Of a DNA stretch of 64,000 nucleotides, positions 43,972-53,254 are shown piece after piece. The stretch is from Azorinus chamasolen (lineage: Eukaryota; Mollusca; Bivalvia; Cardiida; Solecurtidae), in assembly GCA_963576725.1 (NCBI GenBank), contig OY755243.1:73368106-73432105 (forward strand), given 5' to 3'. Made by a program: the position numbers and the translations under genes. Below the pieces are notes generated by a model that ran no database searches, was not told the DNA's origin, and was given only the letters and a program-made list of their open reading frames with translations. The stretch's first letter is position 1, and each line of letters opens with the position of its first letter.

Positions 43972-44700
43972 CGTCAGGTCAAGTCCATAATGTCTCAAAT
44001 TTACAAACCATTTACAAAATACATAAAACGTTCTGTAGTTTACTTTTTTGAATCAGACAAAAAAACAACAGATTCCTAATGAAATTACATCTGAACATCC
44101 CAAAATCCTAGCCCTCATAAAAAACTATTAAAGTGCTCTATGAAAGGAAATAGCACCAGTAAAACAACAAATTCTTGCCCTACGGACAGAGATACGATAA
44201 TAAATAATTAATTCCAAACACCCTAGTCATTAGAACTATATATTTCTCTTATTAAGATCAAGAGGATTGTTTAGCAAAAAGGTGTAAACCTCTTGCGGCA
44301 GGCACACTCAAAACGTTTCATGAGGTATGACTTGAGTTCTGTGATTTCCTGGTTCCTGCGGATATTTTATCACTTCATCAACGATATGTACAAATGTACA
44401 TCTGCCAGAGTGAAAGTTGCGATTTCAAATTATCTAACCCAAGAACATGTTCCATTCCCCACAGCTATCACTAATTCTGGAGCCTCTTCATTCCCTGCTG
44501 GGATAACTGTTAAAACTTCAAACCGAACTCTCCCCGATGGGGAGTTTGCCAGGAAAATATCATGAGATAACAATTTTTTTCTTTCCAATGGAATATGAAG
44601 GATTTATCCAGCTTACTCTTCGCACAATACGGAAATGTCATCTACAAAATTGTCAATTGTCATTGTTAATTTTTCTTCCATTTTGCTTTTCAAAAATACC
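43972..44700. other. Unique DNA
   Basis: A 90-codon open frame (44293-44565, plus) has no homology or splice evidence. Not called. Confidence 0.35.
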
Positions 44701-44707
44701 ATTAATG

Positions 44708-44812
44708 GCAAACAGTTTGGATCCTGACAAGATACTGAATAACTGACCGATCCATCTAGATCCAAATGGTTTGCATATGTTATCACTTCAACACTAGCAT
44801 GCAAAGAGTTAA
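44708..44812 (+). mobile_element. P4 MITE, right part
   Basis: Hairpin 44708-44774 (AACAGTTTGGATCC; TAGATCCAAATGGTTTGC), then GCATGCAAAGAGTTAA, the same end as at 171-182. Confidence 0.65.
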
Positions 44813-45105
44813 ATGAAGTTGACAAACTGCAGCAGACTGGCATCATATATAATTCCTATAAAAACATCACAGAAGCAGGTGTAAAACATCTAGACCCAGT
44901 CTAATCTTTTACACATAATAGGTTTCTATTGAATGCTTGAGAAAATCTTACAAAAACAGATTGATATTTGTATTATGATTCAGAAGCTGAAGTTCACAAG
45001 TTAGTGACCCATAATCAAGATCAAGATTATGTCAGGAAACAGACTCCATAGACAAAACCAGTATGTCTGCATGGTTCTCTCGCATTGCTGCTTTGCAGGT
45101 ACTCA

Positions 45106-45297
45106 TTAACCCTTTACCTCATAGGCTATTTTTAGATACAACCTCTTTTGAATAAATCTACCGAAAAGGAGCATTAACTAGAGAAAAGGAAAAAATTTTG
45201 TAGTTTGAAACCATTGTGATAAATATTTATCACAGTGGTTTCACAAAGTGACTTTTACAGAGTCGTCAAAAGTCATCAATATGAGGGAATGGGTTAA
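45106..45297 (+). mobile_element. P2 MITE with a collapsed hairpin
   Basis: TTAA 45106-45109 and 45294-45297. Hairpin 45209-45243 has lost the inner GCATTTGCTCC part symmetrically, leaving GTGATAAATATTTATCAC. Confidence 0.9.
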
Positions 45298-45571
45298 CCC
45301 TTTACTCTATACTATAGAGTCTATAGATATGCCATTTAACGTTTTTGAAAACAGAGCAGACCTAGATCAAAGGGCATCATCAGGAGCCAACCGATCTTCT
45401 ACAGGAGCCAACACATCAGGGTCTGCTCTGTTTGCTTATCAAATAATATAGATCTGATCCTACAGTTTCTGAAGAGACCAAGTTTAACATTCCCTTGTTC
45501 AAAATAAAAAATCATTGAATATCCATGAAGTCATTAACTATTGTATAAATATTCATGAGGTAAAGGTTTAA
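45294..45571 (-). mobile_element. P1B MITE sharing TTAA with P2
   Basis: TTAACCCTTTACTC to GGTAAAGGTTTAA. Hairpin 45347-45436 is expanded at the tip by a duplicated CAGGAGCCAAC. Confidence 0.82.
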
Positions 45572-46080
45572 TAAAACATTAGATCCAATCCAACAGCTGT
45601 ATAAGGCACTCTTAGTGACCAAAGGTCTTCACTGTTGGTTACGTTTGATCATGAAACTTTGTGATATTGTACATACTGAACAGTCGGCAGGCAACTGCTC
45701 AGGACAGTCAGTTCGTCATTAATTTTCTTCTCATGCGTAAAGGCTGGTTCTCTCATGACAAAGAGAGCGGCAGTTGTTTGTTTTTCAACTGTCACAATCA
45801 TTTCTGCAAAGTTACATCTAATTTCAAGAGATCAAGTTGGCATCCGTCAGTTGAAATCACTATGGATTTTTGCCTCGAGATGCACGGCACTGTCTTGTGC
45901 AGCTGTAAATGTCCATCCAAGGGATATGGTAATGAGAACATATCGAGGGCTTGGTGCAAAACTATTCTTACTCCTTCACAAAGTGAAGGAGTTAGAATGG
46001 TTTTGCACCAAGCCCTCGATATTGGTTGTCACAATTTATGTCAATCAAAGCTGTACAGTGAGGTCTCATTTAAGATCCAG
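45572..46080. other. Unique block with overlapping open frames
   Basis: Two plus frames stay open for over 400 bp (45661-46143; 45755-46171). They overlap each other, run through the inverted repeat at 45940-46022 and into P1B, and resemble no known protein. Possibly part of an unrecognised mobile element. Confidence 0.35.
45940..46022. repeat. 83-bp inverted repeat, single copy
   Basis: ~40-bp arms from ATATCGAGGGCTTGGTGC to its mirror image, with tip CCTTCACAAAGTGAAGG. Confidence 0.85.
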
Positions 46081-46084
46081 AAAC

Positions 46085-46386
46085 CAAACTATCTACTCCA
46101 TAGATACCCCTTTTTACACTATTGCAAACAGAGTAGACCGTAAACAGATGGCTCCTATAGAAGCCGTCTAATCTGGGTCTGCTCTGTTTGCTTATGAAGT
46201 AATATAGATCTGATTCTACAGTTTCTGCCATGATCAAAACGTCCTGAGTTCATACAAGAATAAAAAAAATATTCTTATTAATATTCACGAAGTCATGCAT
46301 TCATGAAAGAAGGTTTAGTACAAGTGTTAAACTGATATTTATAATGGCCAGAGTCTTGCATTGATATTCATCAAGTAAAGAGCTAA
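46085..46386 (-). mobile_element. P1B MITE with extended long arm
   Basis: The short arm has no clean TTAA. Hairpin 46124-46191. The long arm carries an extra duplicated ATTCATGAA segment. CTAA at 46383-46386 is shared with the next copy. Confidence 0.72.
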
Positions 46387-46631
46387 CCCTTTACTACATG
46401 AATATTCATGTAAGAAATAATGACATCATTAATATCAATTACAATATGTTTTATAATAGTACATGGCCACTAGAATATTTGGACATGGCAGAAACAGGAG
46501 AATCATATCTATATTATATCATGATCAAACAGAGCAGACCCTGATCAGACAGCTCCTACAGAAGCCCTCTGATCTTCATCTACTCTGTTTGCAAAGGCGT
46601 AGAAAGGCGTATTTACGGAATAATGGGTTCA
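46383..46631 (+). mobile_element. P1B MITE
   Basis: CTAACCCTTTACTAC and ATAATGGGTTCA are the ends. Hairpin 46526-46592. Its right end is ~80 bp from the CH1 exon ending at 46713. Confidence 0.85.
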
Positions 46632-46712
46632 TCTAGAAATCATCATGGAATCAAATGTCTCTGGATCAATGAGGCACCACTGTTGATTTGTCTCATTAAG
46701 AACTAGACTTAC

Positions 46713-46805
46713 CTGGAAGTGAAGGATTATGGTCCACACCAGGCCAAGGGTCAGTTTGGGATTGCCCTCGACAATCTCATCAGAGCGTATGTTAACTAAT
46801 CGTAT
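46713..46805 (-). CDS. DST/MACF1-like: Spectraplakin CH1 domain, third visible exon (partial gene)
   Basis: This 93-nt, phase-0 exon encodes 31 residues that end the first calponin-homology domain of a plakin actin-binding domain. It contains [18 protein letters not shown] followed by VWTIILHFQ. This fits the actinin-type actin-binding signature 2 and matches plakins ([14 protein letters not shown]) better than beta-spectrin (NM-SHDIVDGNHRLVLGL). The acceptor is TTTCAG and the donor is GTAAGT, both on the minus strand. The family binds F-actin through CH1-CH2 and links it to microtubules or intermediate filaments. The next exon should start CH2 (ISDI-like), but none was found down to position 1. 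Orthology to shot, dystonin, MACF1 or plectin cannot be separated from this fragment. Confidence 0.95.
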
Positions 46806-46908
46806 CTGAAAGTATAAGGTATAGCTATTCTCTGAACAATACCTCTGTTACATGTGGACATTTTTTTTTTTAATCAAAATGCATGTAAACCCTTTGCTTT
46901 TAGAATGT

Positions 46909-47060
46909 TTAACCTTTTCAGTGTGGGAAACCAGTCACTAATGTACTTTGCAAATAGTGTAGACCCAAATAAGAGGAGCCCTGTCATCAAGATCTACACT
47001 GTTATTCATGGTACACTTTTCCCTAGAGACGTCTGTAATAAGATGGTAAGACCAAATTTA
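46909..47060 (-). mobile_element. P3 MITE, diverged
   Basis: TTAACCTTTTCAGTG opens. Hairpin ~46949-47014 lacks GCTCC on one side. Confidence 0.6.
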
Positions 47061-47234
47061 ATCAAGTGTACCATTTACAAGGTACCATTTACATTAAGGG
47101 AAGCAATTCATAAACAGTTACTTATCAAGGCAAGTGATTTAGCTCCCTTGAATGTTTTTCTTCAGTTATTTCTATTTTATTTCTGATCTGGGTCTACTCC
47201 GTTTACAAAGGCATAACAAGGTGGGATTATGCAA

Positions 47235-47375
47235 TATGGATTATGGATTATTTTTCACACATTTGCAAACAGAGTAGACCCAGATCAGACAGACAGCTCC
47301 TATAGGAGCCGTCTGATCTGGATCTTCTCTGTTTGCTAACATGTGAAAATGTGTTTATATAAAGGAAAGGGTTAA
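47235..47375 (-). mobile_element. P1A-type MITE abutting a CH1 exon donor
   Basis: Hairpin 47264-47336 has a duplicated CAGA in the left arm. The right end GGAAAGGGTTAA stops at 47375, immediately before the donor hexamer (47379-47384, minus strand) of the exon at 47385. Both flanking arms look short-type. Confidence 0.8.
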
Positions 47376-47384
47376 TGAACTTAC

Positions 47385-47462
47385 CCCTTTTCTGCGCAGA
47401 AATTCCAGTGCTATCTGTACATTCTGTATTTGATGAAATTTCATGCGGCCTCTCTCTCTAGG
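47385..47462 (-). CDS. DST/MACF1-like: Spectraplakin CH1 domain, second visible exon
   Basis: This 78-nt, phase-0 exon encodes 26 residues: PRE followed by [19 protein letters not shown] and RRKG. It corresponds to the family segment PREKGRMRFHxLQNVQxALxFL (CH1 helix E). The acceptor is a T-run plus CAG, and the donor is GTAAGT. It joins in frame to the exon ending ETL upstream and the exon starting IRLVNIR downstream. A P1 MITE ends 3 bp past the donor hexamer's outer edge, so the start of this intron is MITE sequence. Confidence 0.95.
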
Positions 47463-47507
47463 CTGAAAAAAATCAAAGACCTCTTTACAACCTCTGTAGC
47501 CTTTTGA

Positions 47508-47565
47508 CATCATGAATATTCATGTAAGATATAACAATAAAATATTCACTAGATACTTTCTTTTT
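47508..47565 (+). mobile_element. P1B long-arm fragment
   Basis: ACATCATGAATATTCATG and ATTCACTAGATAC, 46 bp from the exon acceptor. Confidence 0.5.
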
Positions 47566-47570
47566 TCTTA

Positions 47571-47769
47571 TACAGTAAAACCTCTCCATAACGGCCACTA
47601 AATTACATCAAGTATTTTGTGTTAAAGGCAGGTGGCTGCTTAAAGCAAGGTGAAAGTAAAACAGAACGCTCCTTTCTGTTTTACTTTCACCTTGCTTTAA
47701 GCAGCCACCTGCCCTAAATACCAAGTAATTAACACAATTTAGTGGCCATTATAGAGAGGTTTTACTGTA
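47571..47769. mobile_element. P5 MITE
   Basis: TA-flanked, 199 bp, nearly perfect palindrome overall. The tip has lost the AGGAGC side (ACGCTCCTTTCTG). Confidence 0.9.
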
Positions 47770-48059
47770 GTTGTTATTTATTATTTGCACCTAGTATTAT
47801 TGACCATGAAACAGCAGAATTAGATATACATCAGTTGACTGAACAAAAGTGATGCAGAAAGTTTGATCGGGAGCTTTCATTATCACTTTTGCTTACGGCT
47901 AAACCACTACCTGTCTTTCCACTGGCAATTAGACATATTGTATCTTGTTGTTTAAGAGAGGTAAAACTGTGATATAATAAAATGCCTTTATCATTGGTAA
48001 AGAGGTGATGGCTAATTTTAAATCTTTTTATCACAATTACTCTCTTGAAATAAGTGAAT

Positions 48060-48280
48060 TTAACCCACTGAATGGGGGAAAATGAGAATACTGGCATTTG
48101 CAAACAGTATAGACCCAGATTAGGTGGTTCCTAGAGGAGCTTTCTAATCTGGGTCTACTCTGTTTGTCCTTCAAATTCTTCTCTCAAAGTATACCTTTTC
48201 ATGCTGAATGGACTCTACAATTAAACAATGGCGGGCTATTCCACTTTCAGTATTAACTTTACAATATGAGAGAATTTACT
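48060..48280 (-). mobile_element. P3 MITE
   Basis: TTAACCCACTGAATG opens. Hairpin 48100-48167 with tip TTCCTAGAGGAGC. The long arm ends without GGGTTAA. Confidence 0.75.
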
Positions 48281-48281
48281 T

Positions 48282-48512
48282 TTAATCCTTTACTTCATGA
48301 ATATTCATGTAATATTGATGAATATTAATTAGTTTAATCTTAATGATGACACATTAACACATGAATTTTAAGCCATGACAGAAACTGTAGATTCATATCT
48401 GTATTATGCCATAAGCAAACAGAACAGACCCTGATCAGACAACTTCTATAGGAGCCATCTGATATGGGTCTACTCGTTTTCAAAGGTGTATTTATGGAGT
48501 AAAGGCTTGAAA
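48282..48512 (+). mobile_element. P1B MITE
   Basis: TTAATCCTTTACTTC and GTAAAGGCTTGA are the ends. Hairpin 48414-48481. It lies ~80 bp from the CH1 exon at 48594. Confidence 0.8.
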
Positions 48513-48593
48513 AGATTAATAGCACAGACTGCTAAAGATCATACTTTAATAATAACATGACAACTGCAAGAAATGAAAGGAAAACATTCCTAC

Positions 48594-48683
48594 CAGTGTT
48601 TCATGAGAGAGGACCTCCAGTAGAGATAGTAGATTGTGGCCATCACGGAATCCTTCAAATAGGTCTATAATTCTACGCCCAGC
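48594..48683 (-). CDS. DST/MACF1-like: Spectraplakin CH1 domain, first visible exon
   Basis: This 90-nt, phase-0 exon encodes 30 residues: AGRRIIDLFEG, then FRDGHNLLSLLEVLS, then HETL. It matches the plakin CH1 segment ([22 protein letters not shown]). Differences from the usual family sequence are G in place of D in 'EDLRDG' and F in place of L after it. The acceptor is GTTTCAG and the donor is GTAGGA. The preceding family exon (first CH1 helix, KKTFTKWVNKHL) was searched for on the minus strand up to the right edge and not seen, so it probably lies outside. Confidence 0.94.
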
Positions 48684-48785
48684 CTGAAACAAGACAGAAT
48701 TTTTTTTAATAGAACAGTAATATTCACATGATAAGGACAGAACTTTTGTTGAAGTTTTATTTTCACAAATTGTCAGCAGTCTTTA

Positions 48786-48905
48786 TCATCCCTAGAGCCT
48801 GACCGACATACCTAGATATCTACAGCTACAGATCAGATATCCAGCTCATCCCTAGAGCCTGACCGACATACCTAGATATCTACAGCTACAGATCAGATAT
48901 CCAGC
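48786..48905. repeat. Exact 60-bp tandem duplication
   Basis: Two identical 60-bp units (48786-48845, 48846-48905) begin TCATCCCTAGAGCC. No divergence, so either very recent or an assembly artefact. Confidence 0.97.
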
Positions 48906-49153
48906 TCACCCTTTACTACATGAATATTTATGTAAGCAATAATGACATCACGAATATTAATTAGATGATTTTTTTATAATGGTTTATGAACACAAAACAT
49001 TTTGGCCACGGCAAAAATTGAAGAATGAAATCTATACAATTCCATAAGCAAACAGAGCAAAACCTGATCAGATGTTTCCAACAGGAGCTGTCTGATCTTG
49101 GTTTGCTCTGTTTGCAAGATGTTAAAAGGCATTTCTATGGAGTAATGGGTTAA
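48906..49153 (+). mobile_element. P1B MITE
   Basis: It starts CACCCTTTACTAC directly at the end of the 60-bp duplication. Hairpin 49048-49114. TTAA 49150-49153. Confidence 0.8.
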
Positions 49154-49233
49154 TTCATCTGATAGTGTATGTTTCTGATACAAATCTATGATTAAAACTG
49201 AACAATAATGTTGTTACCATTGAGTGATATTCG

Positions 49234-49660
49234 TTAACCCTTCCCTTTCTGTATATTCATGTCATATTCAGACATAAGTAGACATCATGAGTACGGAAAC
49301 CCCGATAATGCGACCACCTAAAAGAGGTATAATTATGGGTGCTAGATGCAGGTGGTAGCTTAATGCAGGACTAAAGTAATGCAAAAAGCTCAAAGAAGCT
49401 TTCTGTATTACTTTAGTCCTGCATTAAGCAACCACCTGCTTATAAAGACACCCATGTTTATTCATTAAGTGGTCGCATTAGAGAGGTTCTACTGTATACA
49501 CATACATTTTTGGTATGGATTAAAACTGTACAGTCAGATCGATTATAATTTCCTGAGCAAACAAAATAGACCCTGATCAGACAACTCCAACAGGAATCTG
49601 GGTCTTCTCTGTTTGCAAAGGCATGAAAATGCATTCACAAGTATGACGGATATTTATACT
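49234..49660 (+). mobile_element. P1B MITE interrupted by P5
   Basis: TTAACCCTTCCC at 49234. The long arm is cut at ACATCATGAG and resumes at 49497. Hairpin 49557-49616 has a partial deletion. Confidence 0.75.
49292..49496. mobile_element. P5-like MITE nested in P1B
   Basis: TACGGAAACCCCGATAATGC to GAGAGGTTCTACTGTA. The inner stem shares GCTTAATGCAGG with 31800 and 41569. Tip AAGCTCAAAGAAGCTTT. Confidence 0.8.
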
Positions 49661-49670
49661 AAATCGTACA

Positions 49671-49868
49671 TCCAGTTTAGAGAGGTTTTACTGTATCTGT
49701 CAACCCTGAATTTTCAGAGCGGAATGACCCATCAATGTTTAACTATAGAGTTCACTCAGTACTAAAAGATTTTGAAGGACAAACAGTGCAGACCCTCATC
49801 ATAAGGCTCCTCTGATCTGGGTCAACACTGCAAATAACAGTTCATGCATGTCCACATTAAAAGGGTTA
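49671..49868 (+). mobile_element. P5 end and P3 MITE
   Basis: A P5 terminus (AGAGAGGTTTTACTGTA) is followed by P3 from ~49698 to TTAA 49865-49868. The P3 hairpin 49781-49834 is truncated. Confidence 0.65.
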
Positions 49869-50181
49869 AAGATGAAATGCATATGAAAACTAAGTTCTAC
49901 TGGTAAGTGGGATTGATATCAACACTGAAAGCAAATGACCAAAATTAAAGGCTTTTTTTCACAGAAGGTAGACAACTCTTTCTTCTTATATGTCAAGATG
50001 TTGTAAGAGTTGATGTTCTTGAAGCAGCTTGAACCACTTGAATATCTGTGTGTCGACTTTGATTGGCCATCAAGAGTTCTACACTGAACTTAATGTTTCA
50101 AAAATGCAACTTTCAAAATTTAAAAAAGTTTACATTAGAATTTCTTTTGAACAAGATACAATTAATATGGATCCAGATCTA

Positions 50182-50376
50182 TTAACCCGTTACCCAATAA
50201 AAAATGTAAGAAATAATAACAATGATTATCAATTAGCTTAATTTTATACCGGCTTTATGAACCATGGAAAAATATCTATGTTATGTCATAAGCAAACAGT
50301 GTAGACCCAGATCAGGTGCCTCCAGCAAGAGCAATCTGATCTAGGTCTACTCTGATTGCATAAGGGAAAGTGTTAA
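50182..50376 (+). mobile_element. P1B MITE, compact
   Basis: TTAA at both ends, 195 bp; both arms carry deletions. Hairpin 50292-50359 with tip CTCCAGCAAGAG. Confidence 0.8.
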
Positions 50377-50700
50377 ACTGGGGATCAGTAACAAATCTAC
50401 GGTATCTAGAATAGGAAATTTAACTTTAACTATGCTTAATCTTAACCAAAGTAACATGTTTCAACATTACAACACATACAACATTCAACAGGCAATCATC
50501 TTAAAATGCACTGCCAAAAACCTTGGCTGTGCAATAAACTAAATGGTCTTCATACAATAACAGGCATGCAGACAAATGGTGCGGGGCTGATTTTTTTATG
50601 AGAAAACTCATTGACAAACTCTGGAATCCTCTCAGACAACTTATGCTCATGAGTTCTTGTTCAAGTAAATTTAATTACCCTATGTATTTGGATAGAACCA
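50377..50700. other. Unique DNA
   Basis: No feature supported. Confidence 0.35.
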
Positions 50701-50705
50701 CTTGG

Positions 50706-50772
50706 GCAAATAGTGCAGACACAGATCAAATGGCTACTTCAGGATTCATTTGATTTGGATCTACACTATTTA
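50706..50772. repeat. P3-like palindrome
   Basis: GCAAATAGTGCAGACACAGA and TTGGATCTACACTATTTAC. Same class as 385-452 and 43569-43636. Confidence 0.6.
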
Positions 50773-50810
50773 CTACTGTATCAGTCTAACTGAAGGTTAT
50801 CAAAACGGTG

Positions 50811-51036
50811 CTAACCCATTACCTCATGGGCTATTTTTAGATCAAACCCCCTTGCATAAATCTACCGAAAAGAAGCATTTACAAAAGTAAAGGAATTTTT
50901 TTAGAATTGTGTAGTTTTGAAACCACTGTGATAAATAGAGCATTTGCTCCTATGGAGCAAATGCTCTACTTATCACAATGGTTTCAAAAAGTGACATTTT
51001 CAGAGGCGTCAAAAGGTGTCGATATGCGGGGATGTT
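50811..51036 (+). mobile_element. P2 MITE
   Basis: CTAACCCATTACC to GGGGATGTTGAA. Hairpin 50919-50985 with tip GCTCCTATGGAGC. Confidence 0.85.
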
Positions 51037-51134
51037 GAATTAGGCAGCTTTACAAATCAGCGGAGAGGGGAGAGTGAGGGTCTCTCAATACTAAAGGTAA
51101 TTAGGCAAGGGTATGAGCCTAACTTGACTTATTG

Positions 51135-51338
51135 ATTTCCAAAAATGACATAATGAATACTGATCAGCTGACCTTCTATACTCAGTATATTATTAACTAT
51201 AACAAGAGAATATCTGATCATGGCAGAAACTACAGAACGAGATCTATATTTTATTTCATTAAGCAAACAGAACAGAGATCAGACAGTTCCTACATGAGCT
51301 GTCTGATCCGATTCTGTCGTAATATGTACTAAAGGGTT
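51135..51338 (+). mobile_element. P1B MITE, left tip lost
   Basis: The long arm from AATGACATAATGAATAC is followed by hairpin 51262-51320, shortened on the left. TTAA 51335-51338. Confidence 0.7.
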
Positions 51339-51611
51339 AATTTATATCAAAATGCCTCATTAATCGGATCTAAAAAGGTTTTCTTTGTATTTTTTTTTGT
51401 GTTGGCTGCATACAACAATTAGCATGCACACTGTCTAACATTATTAAGTAAACGAGGGTACACATGGCTTGCCATCCGGCAGATGCACAAGACAATAATT
51501 ATTTAATGGACAACAGACCAACAGAAAAAACAGACAACAAACAAACAGGCGATGCAAAGAAAATCTCTTGCTTCTAATTAGACACAAAAATTGCAAAACT
51601 AAACTTCACTT
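51339..51611. other. Unique DNA
   Basis: A run of ACAGACAACAAACAAAC-type sequence near 51520. No exon. Confidence 0.35.
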
Positions 51612-51790
51612 TACCCTTTCCTTCATATAAATGCCTTTTCACACATTTGCAAACACAGTAGACCCAGATCAGATAGCTCCTGTCTTATCAGGGTCAGCTC
51701 TGTTTGCTAATGGAATATGATAGATCTGTTTCTTTAGCTTCTAAAATGGCTACAGTGTTGCACCTTCCAACATAGGAAGTTTTGAGCATG
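51612..51790 (-). mobile_element. P1A MITE, right end replaced
   Basis: TTTACCCTTTCC opens. Hairpin 51648-51709 lacks part of the right arm. The long arm switches to P1B-like sequence (GAGCATGGTAAAAATAG) at ~51775. Confidence 0.65.
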
Positions 51791-51823
51791 GTAAAAATAG
51801 TTGAATAATATCTCTAGTTTTCC

Positions 51824-52053
51824 TTAACCCATTCCCACTTAGGCTATTTTAAGACCTAACCTCTTTTGACTAAATCTACCAAAAAGGAGCATTAACTAGA
51901 GAAAAGGAAATTTTCAGAATTGTGTAGTTTTGAAACCATTCTGATAAATAGAGCATTTGCTCCACAGGAGCAAATGCTCTATTTATCAGAATGGTTTCAT
52001 AAAGTGACTTTTACAGAAGTGTCAAAAGGCGTCAATATGCGGGAATGGGTTAA
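51824..52053 (+). mobile_element. P2 MITE with mirrored substitution
   Basis: 230 bp with both TTAA. Hairpin 51932-51999 reads CATTCTGATAAATAG on one arm and CTATTTATCAGAATG on the other. Other copies have CATTGTGATAA/TTATCACAATG, so the same base pair changed on both arms. Tip CTCCACAGGAG. Confidence 0.93.
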
Positions 52054-52159
52054 GCATACAAAGTACACCCTGATCAGATAGCCCCAACAGGAGCCATCTG
52101 ATCTGGGTCTACTCTGTTTGCAAAAGCACCAAAGACATAACTATGAAGTAAAGAGTTAA
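52054..52159 (+). mobile_element. P1B right half
   Basis: Hairpin 52056-52123 (tip CCCCAACAGGAG) and a short arm to TTAA 52156-52159, directly following the P2 copy. Confidence 0.75.
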
Positions 52160-52543
52160 CAACAAAGCCATACATTCCTTTAGTGCTCCTACAAGAGACA
52201 TTATTATCATGGTGAGAATCAATGGTACTATAAAGTTTATTGTTATTTTGACATGTTTCACCATCAACTGTACAAACAACATTCCAATTCAACATAAAAC
52301 AGACATGATCATAAAACAAATACATGTAGACTAAAAGCTAAATCTTCTATCTCAACTAAAACGCATTCGAAAATTGTACTGATCAAAGGGCAGTAACTCA
52401 TGCAGACTGACCTTCCTGAACTTCCAGTGCTGCATGTAATCAACAGGTAAGGGAGACCACTGTAGTCAAATAACAGATAATTCTGTATTCTGGTATTTAC
52501 AACATATTCTGGCTTACCTATTGCATCATTGTATCTATTCTAT
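52160..52543. other. Unique DNA around the candidate mini-exon
   Basis: No repeat family recognised. It contains the 48-nt candidate exon 52412-52459. Confidence 0.4.
52412..52459 (-). CDS. Candidate 48-nt phase-0 mini-exon upstream of the CH1 exons
   Basis: On the minus strand, 48 open bases lie between an acceptor (TTTGACTACAG) and a donor (GTCAGT). They encode 16 residues, WSPLPVDYMQHWKFRK. Length and phase would allow cassette insertion just before the AGRRII exon. In mammalian plectin a tiny alternative exon (2-alpha, HWRAE as I recall) sits at this point of CH1, and the HWK here may be an analogue. The sequence is free of recognised repeats. It could equally be a chance open stretch, since there is no strong homology. 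Confidence 0.3.
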
Positions 52544-52795
52544 TTAACCCTTTACTCAATGAATATTCATAAAAGAAAAGATGACATCATGAATATCAAT
52601 AAGATTAATTTTAAAATAGCACATGGACACAGGAATTTTTGGCCATGACTATATTATAAAAGTTATAGCCATTGGCTATAGTATATCACAAGCAAACAGA
52701 GCAGACCCTGTTCAGACAGCTCCTACAGGAGCCATCTGATCTGGATCTACACTGTTTGCAAAGGCATAGAAAGGTGTATTTATTGAGTAAAGCTG
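52544..52795 (+). mobile_element. P1B MITE
   Basis: TTAACCCTTTACTC at 52544 and GAGTAAAGCTGA at the right. Hairpin 52692-52759. Confidence 0.83.
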
Positions 52796-53046
52796 ATTTA
52801 GCTGTCAGGTAAAAGTGGCATTCAAGACATTGCAAGGTTAGAAACACTGAATTTGACTTTTTAATGGTCACCTAAGACAGGTAAATGCAATATCTGAGTG
52901 CCATTTTACTTGTGACATTTTATTTGTATTTACAACTATGATAGTTATAAGGAGTAATCTAAACTGAAAAGGTTTAACATTTTTTTAGTGTACTGAAACG
53001 AACAAGATAAATTTTAGCATAAGACATGTTGATAAGTGATAAACAT

Positions 53047-53050
53047 GATA

Positions 53051-53101
<51 letters not shown>

Positions 53102-53190
53102 ACGATAATTACGATGATGATGATGATGATGATTATGATAACGATAATTACGATGATGATGATGACAGTGGTGATGATGATTTATATCAA
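53047..53190. repeat. (GAT)n microsatellite
   Basis: Long GAT/ATG triplet runs with GATTAC interruptions. It yields fake poly-Asp and poly-His frames. Confidence 0.97.
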
Positions 53191-53254
53191 GCAAAAATGA
53201 TAATGAACTAATAATGATGGAAGTAATAATCAAGGTGATAATTAACAACCATAC

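Noticed and set aside
45661..46143. 160-codon plus frame, longest in the window
   Set aside because: It crosses an 83-bp palindrome and runs into a P1B element; no homology, no splice context.
46713..48683. Beta-spectrin or alpha-actinin instead of a plakin
   Set aside because: [18 protein letters not shown] and [10 protein letters not shown] follow plakin, not spectrin (GKMRIH, NM-SHDIVDGNHRLVLGL) patterns; the fragment is short, so not absolutely excluded.
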